Assembly (NCBI RefSeq): GCF_947251545.1
Contig: NZ_OX366362.1
Coordinates: 744,001-808,000, forward strand
Source of the DNA: Wolbachia endosymbiont (group A) of Anomoia purmunda
Lineage (GTDB): Bacteria > Pseudomonadota > Alphaproteobacteria > Rickettsiales > Anaplasmataceae
Reading direction: 5' to 3'
DNA length: 64,000 nucleotides
Below, in pieces: positions 29,372 through 38,384 of this stretch; within the stretch, counting starts at the first letter, position 1; each line of letters starts with the position of its first letter. The notes under the pieces were generated by a model. The model had not been told where the DNA came from and did no database searches. It saw nothing but the letters and a program-made list of their open reading frames with translations. The position numbers were made by a program, and so were the translations under genes.

Positions 29372-32300
29372 TTAGCATGCCACATCTTTCAGATTTACTT
29401 TTAAAACATCCTTTATGTTTAGCACCTTTTTCTCTGTTACTTTGCCAATACATGAATAAACCGCACCTTCAAACGATTCTTCAAACCTCTTCTGATTTTG
29501 TGGTGCAATAGTAACCAAAATTCTACTTTGCGATTCAGAAAACATTATTATCTTGTTTATTATGTCTGTATTTTGTATTTTTCCTATTGGCACTAGTGAA
29601 AGATCGATTTCAGCACCAAGGTCTCCTGCAATTAGCGATTTTGCCAGAGCAATAACTAATCCGCCCAAGTTTGGTGCAATTGCAGAGGCAATTATGCCAT
29701 CTTTTATTGCCTGGTTGTAACGCTCATACAACTTCCTAGCGCTCTTTGCATCAACTTTTGGTACATTGTTATTATCTATTCCACTGTATAATTGATATTC
29801 AGATCTACCAAGTTCATCGAGTGTTTCTCCAAGCACGTATATTAAGTCTCCTGGCATTTTTACATCAAGCGATACCGCATTTTCAATATTCTCTATAACT
29901 CCAATTGCTGAGATGAGTAATGAAGGTGGTGCAGAGATCATCACTTTCTCGCCATTTTCATCATATCCCTTAAAGTCGTTAAACATACTATCTTTTCCAG
30001 ATATGAATGGTGTTTTAAATGCAGTTGCAAAGTAGTAACAAGCCTCTGCAGCTCTCTTTAGTTGCCACAACCTTTCTGGATTATAAGCATCACACCAACA
30101 AAAATTGTCGAGCAACGCTAGATGATTTATATTTCCTCCTGCAGCTACGTAGTTGCGTATGGCAGTGTCAATCGCACATGCTGCCATATGGTAAGTGTCA
30201 ATTTCCCCATAACTCGAGCCAAACCCTTGCGATTTCACAACACCTTTATTTGAAGAAAGGATTGGCCTTGAGACAACAGCTTCGCTGCACACTCTTCCCT
30301 TGCCCTGCAGTGGTTTTAACACTGATGACCCTTGAACTTCATGGTCGTATTGCACCACTATGAACTCTTTACTGCATATGTTTGGTCTGCTTAGCATTTC
30401 TTTTAGTTCGGCTTCTTGGCTTGATGTCATGCAAGTAGCTGACACTGGAATCCACTCTCCAGTCCACGGCTTTGTCTGTAAGTGCATTCTAGGGTTACCA
30501 TCATGCAGAAATTCAGTTCCGATATCCATTATTACTTTCCCTTCAGGACATTTAACAACAGCTTTACCACTCTCATTGAACTCTCCAATCACACAAACCT
30601 CCACATCATGTTTTTTCATGATTTGCTTAAACATAGGGAGATTTTCTTCTGGCACTGCTAAGGTCATTCTCTCTTGTGATTCTGATATCCATATTTCCCA
30701 CGGAGCCATACCATCGTTTTTAAGGAGAACCTTGCTCAAATCAACTTCAAATCCGTCTTTTCCCATTTCACCAATAGACGACGACAGCCCACCTGCTCCG
30801 TTATCCGTTATTGCATTATAAAGACCAAGATCTCTTGCTTCCAAGGCGGCATTGGATAATTTTTTTTGTGTTATAGGGTCACCAATTTGTACAATTGTTG
30901 AAGGGCTGTTTCCCGATAAAGCCTCTGAAGAAAAAGTTGCACCGTGAATTCCGTCCCTTCCAACTCTTCCACCAATAATTACGATTTTATCGCCGTTTTT
31001 AGGCCCTTTGATGTGTGAAGGTACATTATTTATACTGCGCGGAATAATTCCGACACTGCCAACAAAGACTAACGGCTTTCCACAAAATCTATCGTCAAAA
31101 TATACCGATCCAAGTTGTGTTGGAATACCAGAGCAATTACCAGCAACATTAACACCGTGAATCACTTCTTTCATTATATATTTTGGCGGTAAAATCTCAT
31201 CAGTGCGCTCTTTATCCCTATAAAATTTGCCTTTTGCTTCTTTGGCAAAGCAAAAGTAATAGGTATTCATTATAGGCTCTGCGCCTTTCCCGAAACCCAC
31301 TATATCACGATTAACTCCAAGCACTCCGGTCATTGCTCCACCAAATGGATCAAGAGCTGAAGGGCTATTGTGAGTTTCAACTTTATCGACAATCAAGTAA
31401 TCGTCATCAAAAATTATTCCTCCGGCATTGTCGGAGAAAACTGACACACATATGTCAGAATTTATCTCACGCGTTGCACGCTTAATATAATGTGCATACA
31501 GGCCATCTTTTATTTCATCAATTGGAGAGGAGAAAATGTTGTGCTTACAATGTTCAGACCAAGTTTGTGCTAGGGACTCAAGTTCAATATCATATGGATT
31601 TCTATTAAGTTTTTTAAAGTAATCCTTTATAGCTTTCATTGCTGCCAGCGAGAGCCCTAAAGTGCCATTACCATCGATTCCATCTCTGCTGATTTTCTCA
31701 AGTTCTTGGTCACTTACATTTAAATCAACAGATTTAGCCCCATTACTACTTGATATCACTCCAGTGCTCTCTTTTGTCATCCCAGCCTTTTTTTCTGTCA
31801 TCCCATTGCTTGACACTGGGATCCATTCTTTTTTTTCCTGGTCACGCGCTGGAATGACACCGGAGTGGGCATCTCCAGCTCTCCCTTCTGTCATTCCTGT
31901 TTCCCCCTCTGTCATTCCAGTGCTTGACACTGGAATCCAGTTTTTATTATACAATTGCTTGAAATTTTCTGGATCCAAGTAGTTAAGCACTGGGATGACG
32001 CCTTTTAACTTACCGTAATGCCTCCAATAACAATTGCCGTTTTCTTTATAAACAAGAATGCAATACTCAGTGATAGGGTTGAATTCTTGCTTTACATAAT
32101 CTTCGGTTGGCATGCTTCCTTTACCCAAAATCAATTTTGAACTTCTTGCCTTAATCTCAATTGGTGTCATTCCAGCGCGTGACGCTGGAATCTGCGTTTT
32201 CTCTTTCTGGATCCAAGTGTCAGCTACTTGGATAACAAAAGAAGGGGCTGGGATGACAGGCTGGTCGATATAGCCTTTGTTTATTAAATATTCTCTAACA

Positions 32301-32587
32301 ATTTGTTTCGCTGTGTTGCCTACATTATCGGTCATGCCAGGTAAAAAGCTTATTTCCAAGCCCCACTCAGCTTGTGGTTCTATGAAGTTATATTGAACTT
32401 CTTCAAGGTTTTCGTTGTAGGAATAATAACGGCAGTCTTGTATGACTTTATTATAAAATAGCCCGCAAATTTCTTCATATAATTTTGGTGGTAATTCTTT
32501 GTGTATATAAATCGAGTAAACGTTGACTAACCATCTGCGGCCAACTTGCTCACATTTATTTAAAACTTCTATTCTGATGTTTGTCAT
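29372..32587 (-). CDS. purL: PurL, phosphoribosylformylglycinamidine synthase
   Basis: ATP-dependent amidation step of purine synthesis. 1071 aa, including three in-frame palindromic insertions (residues about 109-141, 196-280 and 709-722) that together add roughly 130 aa. Conserved core: SLAQTWSEHCKHNIF, KVETHNSPSALDPFGGAMTGVLG, GHG-equivalent GVNVAGNCSGIPTQLGSV, FSSEALSGNSPSTIVQIGDP, and a second half ending in a C-terminal domain without a glutaminase. Divergent from addB. Confidence 0.93.
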   Translation of the reverse strand: MTNIRIEVLNKCEQVGRRWLVNVYSIYIHKELPPKLYEEICGLFYNKVIQDCRYYSYNENLEEVQYNFIEPQAEWGLEISFLPGMTDNVGNTAKQIVREYLINKGYIDQPVIPAPSFVIQVADTWIQKEKTQIPASRAGMTPIEIKARSSKLILGKGSMPTEDYVKQEFNPITEYCILVYKENGNCYWRHYGKLKGVIPVLNYLDPENFKQLYNKNWIPVSSTGMTEGETGMTEGRAGDAHSGVIPARDQEKKEWIPVSSNGMTEKKAGMTKESTGVISSSNGAKSVDLNVSDQELEKISRDGIDGNGTLGLSLAAMKAIKDYFKKLNRNPYDIELESLAQTWSEHCKHNIFSSPIDEIKDGLYAHYIKRATREINSDICVSVFSDNAGGIIFDDDYLIVDKVETHNSPSALDPFGGAMTGVLGVNRDIVGFGKGAEPIMNTYYFCFAKEAKGKFYRDKERTDEILPPKYIMKEVIHGVNVAGNCSGIPTQLGSVYFDDRFCGKPLVFVGSVGIIPRSINNVPSHIKGPKNGDKIVIIGGRVGRDGIHGATFSSEALSGNSPSTIVQIGDPITQKKLSNAALEARDLGLYNAITDNGAGGLSSSIGEMGKDGFEVDLSKVLLKNDGMAPWEIWISESQERMTLAVPEENLPMFKQIMKKHDVEVCVIGEFNESGKAVVKCPEGKVIMDIGTEFLHDGNPRMHLQTKPWTGEWIPVSATCMTSSQEAELKEMLSRPNICSKEFIVVQYDHEVQGSSVLKPLQGKGRVCSEAVVSRPILSSNKGVVKSQGFGSSYGEIDTYHMAACAIDTAIRNYVAAGGNINHLALLDNFCWCDAYNPERLWQLKRAAEACYYFATAFKTPFISGKDSMFNDFKGYDENGEKVMISAPPSLLISAIGVIENIENAVSLDVKMPGDLIYVLGETLDELGRSEYQLYSGIDNNNVPKVDAKSARKLYERYNQAIKDGIIASAIAPNLGGLVIALAKSLIAGDLGAEIDLSLVPIGKIQNTDIINKIIMFSESQSRILVTIAPQNQKRFEESFEGAVYSCIGKVTEKKVLNIKDVLKVNLKDVAC
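30420..30462 (-). repeat. In-frame palindromic remnant inside purL, third site
   Basis: Encodes about 14 residues, GEWIPVSATCMTSS (about 709-722). Read on the coding strand it is the right arm TGGATTCCAGTGTCAGC with the following ATGACATC. It lies between the conserved HLQTKPW and QEAELKEML stretches. Confidence 0.8.
31748..31999 (-). repeat. In-frame palindromic insertion in purL, second site
   Basis: About 84 codons (residues 196-280): VIPVLNYLDPENF...NWIPVSSTGMTEGETGMTEGRAG...WIPVSSNGMTEKKAGMT. It contains the murE/addB-type element followed by further nested arms, so several insertions have occurred in one place. All keep the frame; none introduces a stop. Confidence 0.88.
32165..32263 (-). 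repeat. In-frame palindromic insertion in purL, first site
   Basis: 33 codons (residues 109-141): PVIPAPSFVIQVADTWIQ then QIPASRAGMT. On the coding strand the left side is GTCATCCCAGCCCC and the right side GCGTCACGCGCTGGAATGACA. It sits at the boundary of the N-terminal PurS-like part and the rest of the protein. Confidence 0.85.
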
Positions 32588-32675
32588 GTAATGTTATGAA
32601 AGATTTTAATATATAATAGCATACAAGCACGTTTATATTTTGAATAATTTCTATACAATAAAAGTATTGTATTAA

Positions 32676-35534
32676 TTGTTGCTGTTAGTGGGAAGAGTTT
32701 TTACCGTTAATGTGGATGAATCCCTTTTTGATGTGCTGGTTCAGCATATATTTTCTGAATATGAAAGGGAAAAAATTCCTGAAGTAAAAATCATACTTCC
32801 TTGCAAGAGGGATGTGATAGCGCTGCTGAGTGCATTCAAGAATCATAACGCTAAAAAATGCATAATTTTACCAGAGATAGTTTCGCTAGAGAACATCGAT
32901 GAGGAGGATTTAATATTAAATCTTGATAGAGTCAAAGTTATCAAGCCAACAAAAAGGACGCTGCTACTCATTCAATTCATATTGGAGTGGAATAGAAAAA
33001 ATAATGATAATTTTCCAATTGATTTAGCTTATAGCCTGCCATCACTGCTTGATAAAATTCAGTATACCCAAATGGCAGAGTCCGATGAACATTCAAAAAA
33101 AATAGAAAGTTTCATAAATTTACTTATTGAAACATGGAGTAAAATTTTAAAAGATTTAGGAGTAGTGGATATATTAGAACATAAGAGTGATTACATAAAC
33201 AATATGATAACCTCTTTACAAAAAGACCAACATATAATCTTTGTTGGAATTGGAAAGGATAAGTCGTTAATTAAGGCTATATATGATCTGCCATTTGGAA
33301 AAATAATTTTGCCTAACCTGAATTTGAAAATTAAAGAGAAAGACTGGAAATTACGTGATAAAAAACACTATCAATATTGCCTGAAAGATCTGCTCGATTA
33401 TTTAAAAGTGGATAGAAGGGATGTTAGTTTTCTGCCAGAAGCGTGTTCTGATGTCATCCGAGTAGCTCGACACTGGGATCCAGAAAACTTAACTTTAAAT
33501 GAGCGCACCAGGTGGCTGTATAATGAAAACTGGATCCCAGTGTCAAGCACTGGGATGACAGAAAAAAAGGCTGGGATGACAAAAGAAGGGGCTGGGATAA
33601 CAGGAAGTCCTGAGGAATATCTAGATTGCATCTTTGATACAACTGCCGATCTGAGCAAAGTTGGTGGTAGATCAATTGAAAATATTGAAGTCATCACTTG
33701 TGATTCCAGAGAGGAAGAAGCACAAGTGACATCATTAATTATAGAAAATGAAGGTTATGAAAATGTTTCTTTGGTCGTCTTTGATAAATTACTTGCAACT
33801 CGTATAGCATGTTTATCAAGGCAACACAGTGCCATACCGGAAAATTACCCTTATATAACGCTTCTGCTTTATAGTATCGAAGTTTTGACCTCAAATTGGA
33901 GCAGTGTGTCATTACTTTCGCTCCTTAAGCATAGGCTAGTGACTTTTGGTTACACTCAAGAAGAGTACTCTCGGATTTTATCTGAATTTGAAATAGAGGT
34001 ATTACGCAACTTTAGTACAAATGGCCTGAGCGATATTATAAATGCTATCAATGCCCATAAAAAGCTAAAATACAAAGAAGATATATTACTTATTATCAGT
34101 AAGTTAGAGGTCGTATTTAATCCTTTACTTCATTCTATAAATTGCTCTATTTTTGATGTGGTAGCAACTCATTTGCAGTGTATTAATATATTATCTGGTA
34201 TAAATTTTTCAGAGCTAAATAGTGAAATAGGTAATTTTACCTGTAATTTCTCAAATGCATGTGAGGGTGTAGGAATTAAATGCTCCTTAGAGTTATATAG
34301 CCAAATTCTGACCTTATTTTTAGAGAAAGAGTTTTTCTCTGTAGCAAGCGACTTGAATAAATTCAGCTTATATCACAACAAAGTTGTAATACTTGCTGGA
34401 TTTAATGAAGCGCCAAGCTTTCAAAGTCCGCTTTTGAATGCACTTACGAGAGAAAAATTTAACCTTCCTTCCGTGCAAGAAGAGCAGGGGTATTTTTTTT
34501 ATACTTTACACAATTTGTTTTGTGCAAGTAAGGTTTATATTACAAGATCGCTAAGCCATAGAAAACCAATTCTATTGCAGCGTTTGGAAATTCTACTCAA
34601 GGAGGGGAAACAGCCGTATCGTGATTGGCTGAGGATATTAAATACGCCTGAATGTACTGTTCCATGTACTCAGCCTATGCCAAAACCTCAAACCGAAGTT
34701 AGAAAAGAAAAAATGCAGGTGATGTCTTGCAGTGCAATAGAAAAGCTAATTCGTAATCCTTATTCATTTTACGTTGAATATATACTGGGCCTTAAACAAT
34801 TAAGAGACTTGAATTTTAAGCCATCGATATTAGAATTTGGCACTATGGTACACAACATTCTTGCAAGATATTTACGCAACAAAAAATCGCCAATGAGCAT
34901 TGCACGAGAAGCATTTTCGACTAGTCAGTTTAATTTTTCAAATATGTGGTGGGTAAGACTACAGAGGGTAATTCAATCTTTTGTCGAACTTGATGAAACT
35001 CGAAGCAACTATGTTGAGTTGGAAAAGAGCTTTTCCTGTCCGATATTCCATATTGGTGTCATTCCAGCGCGTGACGCTGGAATCTATATTTCTTGTGATC
35101 AGTATGAAACTGCTTGGATGACAAATAGAGATCTTATCCCTCAAGAAATCTTACTGACAGCAAGATGTGATAGAGTTGAGTATCTACCAAGTGGGCAAGT
35201 AGCAATTATAGACTATAAACTTGGTTCACCACCTTCCAACGAAGAAGTGATGTCGGGGTTTTTTCCGCAATTAATTTTACAAGCCTTAGCGGTAGAACAT
35301 ATAACAAAAAGAGAAGTCTCAGAACTTGCTTATTGGAAACTTGATTGTGATAAAATAAAAGTTATTTCTATACAAAATTATAGATACAAAATGCAAGAAT
35401 TAAAAAATGATCTGCCTGGTTTTTTATCTAATTATTTAAGTAATTCCACACCCTTTATTGCCTCTCCATATTTTGATAAATTCCTGAGATTTAACAGCTA
35501 TAAACAGCTAGAAAGGGTAGGAGAGTGGTTGTAA
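32676..35534 (+). CDS. addB: AddB-like helicase/nuclease subunit, double-strand break repair
   Basis: 952 aa. Alphaproteobacterial AddB-like: N-terminal VFTVNVDESLFDVLVQHIF, and a C-terminal PD-(D/E)xK nuclease domain with LTARCDRVEYLPSGQVAIIDYKLGSPPSNEEV (catalytic D and DYK). AddAB processes double-strand ends for recombination; addA is not in the window. The start is uncertain: the first in-frame codon is a TTG at 32676 and a GTG at 32688 better fits the family. Two palindromic insertions lie inside (residues about 259-309 and 793-816). No signal for a broken frame. Confidence 0.85.
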   Translation: MLLLVGRVFTVNVDESLFDVLVQHIFSEYEREKIPEVKIILPCKRDVIALLSAFKNHNAKKCIILPEIVSLENIDEEDLILNLDRVKVIKPTKRTLLLIQFILEWNRKNNDNFPIDLAYSLPSLLDKIQYTQMAESDEHSKKIESFINLLIETWSKILKDLGVVDILEHKSDYINNMITSLQKDQHIIFVGIGKDKSLIKAIYDLPFGKIILPNLNLKIKEKDWKLRDKKHYQYCLKDLLDYLKVDRRDVSFLPEACSDVIRVARHWDPENLTLNERTRWLYNENWIPVSSTGMTEKKAGMTKEGAGITGSPEEYLDCIFDTTADLSKVGGRSIENIEVITCDSREEEAQVTSLIIENEGYENVSLVVFDKLLATRIACLSRQHSAIPENYPYITLLLYSIEVLTSNWSSVSLLSLLKHRLVTFGYTQEEYSRILSEFEIEVLRNFSTNGLSDIINAINAHKKLKYKEDILLIISKLEVVFNPLLHSINCSIFDVVATHLQCINILSGINFSELNSEIGNFTCNFSNACEGVGIKCSLELYSQILTLFLEKEFFSVASDLNKFSLYHNKVVILAGFNEAPSFQSPLLNALTREKFNLPSVQEEQGYFFYTLHNLFCASKVYITRSLSHRKPILLQRLEILLKEGKQPYRDWLRILNTPECTVPCTQPMPKPQTEVRKEKMQVMSCSAIEKLIRNPYSFYVEYILGLKQLRDLNFKPSILEFGTMVHNILARYLRNKKSPMSIAREAFSTSQFNFSNMWWVRLQRVIQSFVELDETRSNYVELEKSFSCPIFHIGVIPARDAGIYISCDQYETAWMTNRDLIPQEILLTARCDRVEYLPSGQVAIIDYKLGSPPSNEEVMSGFFPQLILQALAVEHITKREVSELAYWKLDCDKIKVISIQNYRYKMQELKNDLPGFLSNYLSNSTPFIASPYFDKFLRFNSYKQLERVGEWL
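33450..33602 (+). repeat. In-frame palindromic element inside addB, first site
   Basis: About 51 codons: VIRVARHWDPENLTLNERTRWLYNENWIPVSSTGMT, followed by a partial repeat TEKKAGMTKEGAG. Same family as the murE and purL insertions, with left arm GATGTCATCCGAGTAGC and right arm ATCCCAGTGTCAAGCACTGGG. Lies in the middle of the protein, in a region with no catalytic motif that I recognise. Confidence 0.88.
35052..35123 (+). repeat. In-frame palindromic element inside addB, second site
   Basis: About 24 codons: GVIPARDAGIYISCDQYETAWMT. Left arm GGTGTCATTCCAGCGCGTGACG. It lies only some 15 residues ahead of the nuclease motif LTARCDRVEY, so it could affect the nuclease fold. Confidence 0.8.
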
Positions 35535-35950
35535 ATGGTGTCATGTAAGACTGGTTCCCATTCAAGACGGCAGTGCCCAGAGGTGTCATGAAAGTAGCTG
35601 ACACTGGTTCCTTTATGATGGTGTCATCCCAGTGCCCTCTTCTTGTCATCCCAGTGCGTGACACTGGGATCTCATTTTACTTTATGATGATGTCATGAAA
35701 GTAGCTGACACTGGTTCCTTTATGACGGCAGTGCCCCTATGGTGTCATTCCAGTGCTTGACACTGGAATCCAGAAGAAAGAATGGTGTCATCCAAGTAGC
35801 TGACACTGGTTCCTTTATGATGGTGTCATCCCAGTGCCCAGACACTGGGATCCAGGAATTTTGATTGGACACTGGGATGACAAAGGAGAGCAGTGTCAAG
35901 CACTGGAATACATCACAGGGGCACTGGGATGACACCATTTGTTGTGTTTA
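35535..35950. repeat. Dense palindromic repeat cluster
   Basis: At least eight arms (GGTGTCATGCAAG, GTCATGAAAGTAGCTGACACTGGTTC and GTCATCCCAGTGCCCAGACACTGGG types) in 400 bases, with many partial or broken ones. Several are in tandem, suggesting repeated insertion at or near the same site. No gene; the ORF 35720-35938 is read-through. Confidence 0.88.
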
Positions 35951-35984
35951 ACAAAGTTCGTACTTAGCTTCATGTTAGCTATAA

Positions 35985-36445
35985 ACATTAAGAAATTTAC
36001 CAAATGAAAAAAAAGGCAAAAGAAGCCCTGGGGTTATTATCCGCTTTAAAATATTGGCGTTTTTTATGTTTTAAACGCTTGACAAGCGAAATTCAGATGC
36101 TTTTAATTGCAACTAACCTACGCTGCAAATGTTTAAGAAATTTACTAAGCAGGAAAAAAGACAAAGAACCCCCGAGTTAGCTAGTCTTTTACTATCTCTG
36201 TCGAGTATTGGCATTTTTTGATGTCTTGTAACGCTTTATAAGCGCGTTCAGCTTATTTAGATAAAAATCTAGATGTAGATGAAGTTTTGTAAAGACATAC
36301 AGTATCTATATACTGCAAAAAATTAAACATAAGACGCCGATACATTAAGTAATCCTTACCTTTTAATCTGCAGATTGGCGAAAGCAAATACAATAGCTTC
36401 AGTTTCATGATAAGGGGGCTGGCGAAGGGTGTCAAGCAAGTTTTT
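35985..36445 (+). repeat. R450 dispersed repeat, copy 2
   Basis: Nearly identical to copy 1 (a few substitutions; the end reads AAGGGGGCTGGCGAAGGGTGTCAAG against AAGGGAGCTGTTAAGGC in copy 1). Lies 3' of nrdA, as copy 1 lies 3' of the glycosylase gene. Confidence 0.85.
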
Positions 36446-36541
36446 CGTTTCTATTCCCAATAAAAGTGCGTTATATGGTTATGCAAGAAGTCTATTTACC
36501 CATTTGCTTAACTTTCTCTCTACTTTTTCTGAGTAAGGCCG

Positions 36542-38326
36542 CTATTGGCATGACAAACATTCATCGTAGTCAATATCTGTTTTTTGCTGCAATATTTCAC
36601 TTTTTTTGAATATGTCATGCGAGACCTTATCGGCTCTCTGCATTGATTGTGATCTGCAGTAATATAAGCTCTTCAATCCTTTTTTCCAAGCAAGCATGTG
36701 TATTTTGTGCAAGTAACGTTTATGTACGTTGGCAGGTAAGAACAGATTTACTGATTGAGATTGACAAATGTACGAAGTTCTATCACTTGCATGTTTTATA
36801 ATCCATCTTTGGTCAAGCTCGTACGCTGTTTTAAATGTCAATTTTTCATGCTCACTAAGAAAATCTAAATGCTGAACGGAACCCTCGTTTGTTGAAATTG
36901 AAGACCATATTTTATCATTGTCTTGATTTTTTTCTGCTAATAGTTTTTGCAAGAATTTATTTCGCACTACAAATGAACCTGTAAGTGTCTTTTGTATGAA
37001 TACGTTTGCTGCATATGGTTCTATTCCAGGAGAGGTATTACCTGCAATAATGGAGATCGAGGCAGTAGGAGCAATAGCGAGTTTGTGTGTAAACCTTTCC
37101 ATTAGATCAACTTCTTTGGCATCAGGACATGCTCCCTTTTCTCCTGCTAATTTTTTAGAAACTATATCTGCTTGCTCGCGTAAATACTTAAATATTTTTT
37201 TATTCCATTGTTGTGCTGTTACTGATTCAAAAGGAACCATTTTGCTTTGTAAAAATGAGTGAAAGCCCATCACACCAAGACCAATACTGCGTTCTCTGGC
37301 TGCAGAATATTTTGCTCGCTGCATTTCATTCGGTGCTTTATTTATGAAATCTTCCAATACATTATCAAGAAAGCGCATTATATCTTCTATGAAGAGTTTA
37401 TTGTCTTTCCATTCTTCGTAGTACTCAAGGTTTACGGATGATAGACAACACACAGCAGTGCGTGACTTATTCAGGTGATCATAACCTGTGGTTAAAGTTA
37501 TTTCACTGCATAGATTTGACATCTTGATGTCTAAGTTGAGCTTTTTGTAAGATTCTGGCTTATTGTTATTTGTTGCATCAAGGAAAATAATGTAAGGTTC
37601 TCCAGTTTCAACTCTTGCTGTTAATATTTTGATCCATATATCCCGCGCTTTTACAGTTGAAATAACCTTATTGTTGTGAGGGCTTATTAAATTCCATTCT
37701 TGATCATTCTCAACAGCCTGCATAAATTTATCTGTTACTATTACAGCATGATGTATATTTAACGCTTTGCGATTTGGGTCACCGCCTGTTGGCTTGCGTA
37801 AATCCAGAAACTCTTCTATCTCCGGATGAGATACAGGAAGATAGACTGCTGAACTTCCTCGCCTTAAGGATCCCTGACTAATTGCGAGCGTTAGAGCATT
37901 TTGCACTACAATAAATGGAACAATTCCTGATGTTTTGCCGCTACCCTTTACGCTTTCGCCTATTGAACGCAGGTTTCCCCAATAACTACCTATTCCTCCA
38001 CCACGTGCAGCAAGCCAAACATTTTCATTCCATAGATCAACTATTCCCTGCAAGCTGTCTTCGGTTTCATTAAGAAAGCAAGAGATAGGTAACCCTCTCT
38101 TAGTGCCACCATTGCTGAGTATTGGTGTTGAAGGCATGAACCACAAGTTACTCATGTAGTCATAAAGACGCTGCGCATGTTCTTTATTATCAGAATAGTA
38201 ATTAGCAATACGTGCAAAGAGGTCTTGATAACTTTCATTTTCTATTAAATACCTGTCTGATAGAACTGCTTTTCCAAAATTGGTTAATTTGCTATCCTTT
38301 GCGTAATTAATGGTAATGTTATTCAT
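36542..38326 (-). CDS. nrdA: Ribonucleoside-diphosphate reductase, large subunit, class I
   Basis: 594 aa, short compared with NrdA of E. coli (761) because the N-terminal ATP-cone is absent. Seen: ISCFLNETEDSL (first redox Cys), MSNLCSEI (radical-site NLCxE), AARERSIGLGVMGFH, and the C-terminal redox pair CLSCQ. It reduces nucleotides for DNA synthesis with NrdB, which is elsewhere. The 58-base gap to the upstream gene carries no repeat. Confidence 0.95.
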   Translation of the reverse strand: MNNITINYAKDSKLTNFGKAVLSDRYLIENESYQDLFARIANYYSDNKEHAQRLYDYMSNLWFMPSTPILSNGGTKRGLPISCFLNETEDSLQGIVDLWNENVWLAARGGGIGSYWGNLRSIGESVKGSGKTSGIVPFIVVQNALTLAISQGSLRRGSSAVYLPVSHPEIEEFLDLRKPTGGDPNRKALNIHHAVIVTDKFMQAVENDQEWNLISPHNNKVISTVKARDIWIKILTARVETGEPYIIFLDATNNNKPESYKKLNLDIKMSNLCSEITLTTGYDHLNKSRTAVCCLSSVNLEYYEEWKDNKLFIEDIMRFLDNVLEDFINKAPNEMQRAKYSAARERSIGLGVMGFHSFLQSKMVPFESVTAQQWNKKIFKYLREQADIVSKKLAGEKGACPDAKEVDLMERFTHKLAIAPTASISIIAGNTSPGIEPYAANVFIQKTLTGSFVVRNKFLQKLLAEKNQDNDKIWSSISTNEGSVQHLDFLSEHEKLTFKTAYELDQRWIIKHASDRTSYICQSQSVNLFLPANVHKRYLHKIHMLAWKKGLKSLYYCRSQSMQRADKVSHDIFKKSEILQQKTDIDYDECLSCQ

Positions 38327-38384
38327 AAAATTCCTTTTATTCTTTTATTATATATAGGTACTTAAAAGTCATTTTGAGCGATTT

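Noticed and set aside
35535..35950. Regular repeats as a CRISPR array
   Set aside because: Arms differ in orientation, spacing is irregular, and the same arms are dispersed genome-wide; no cas genes.
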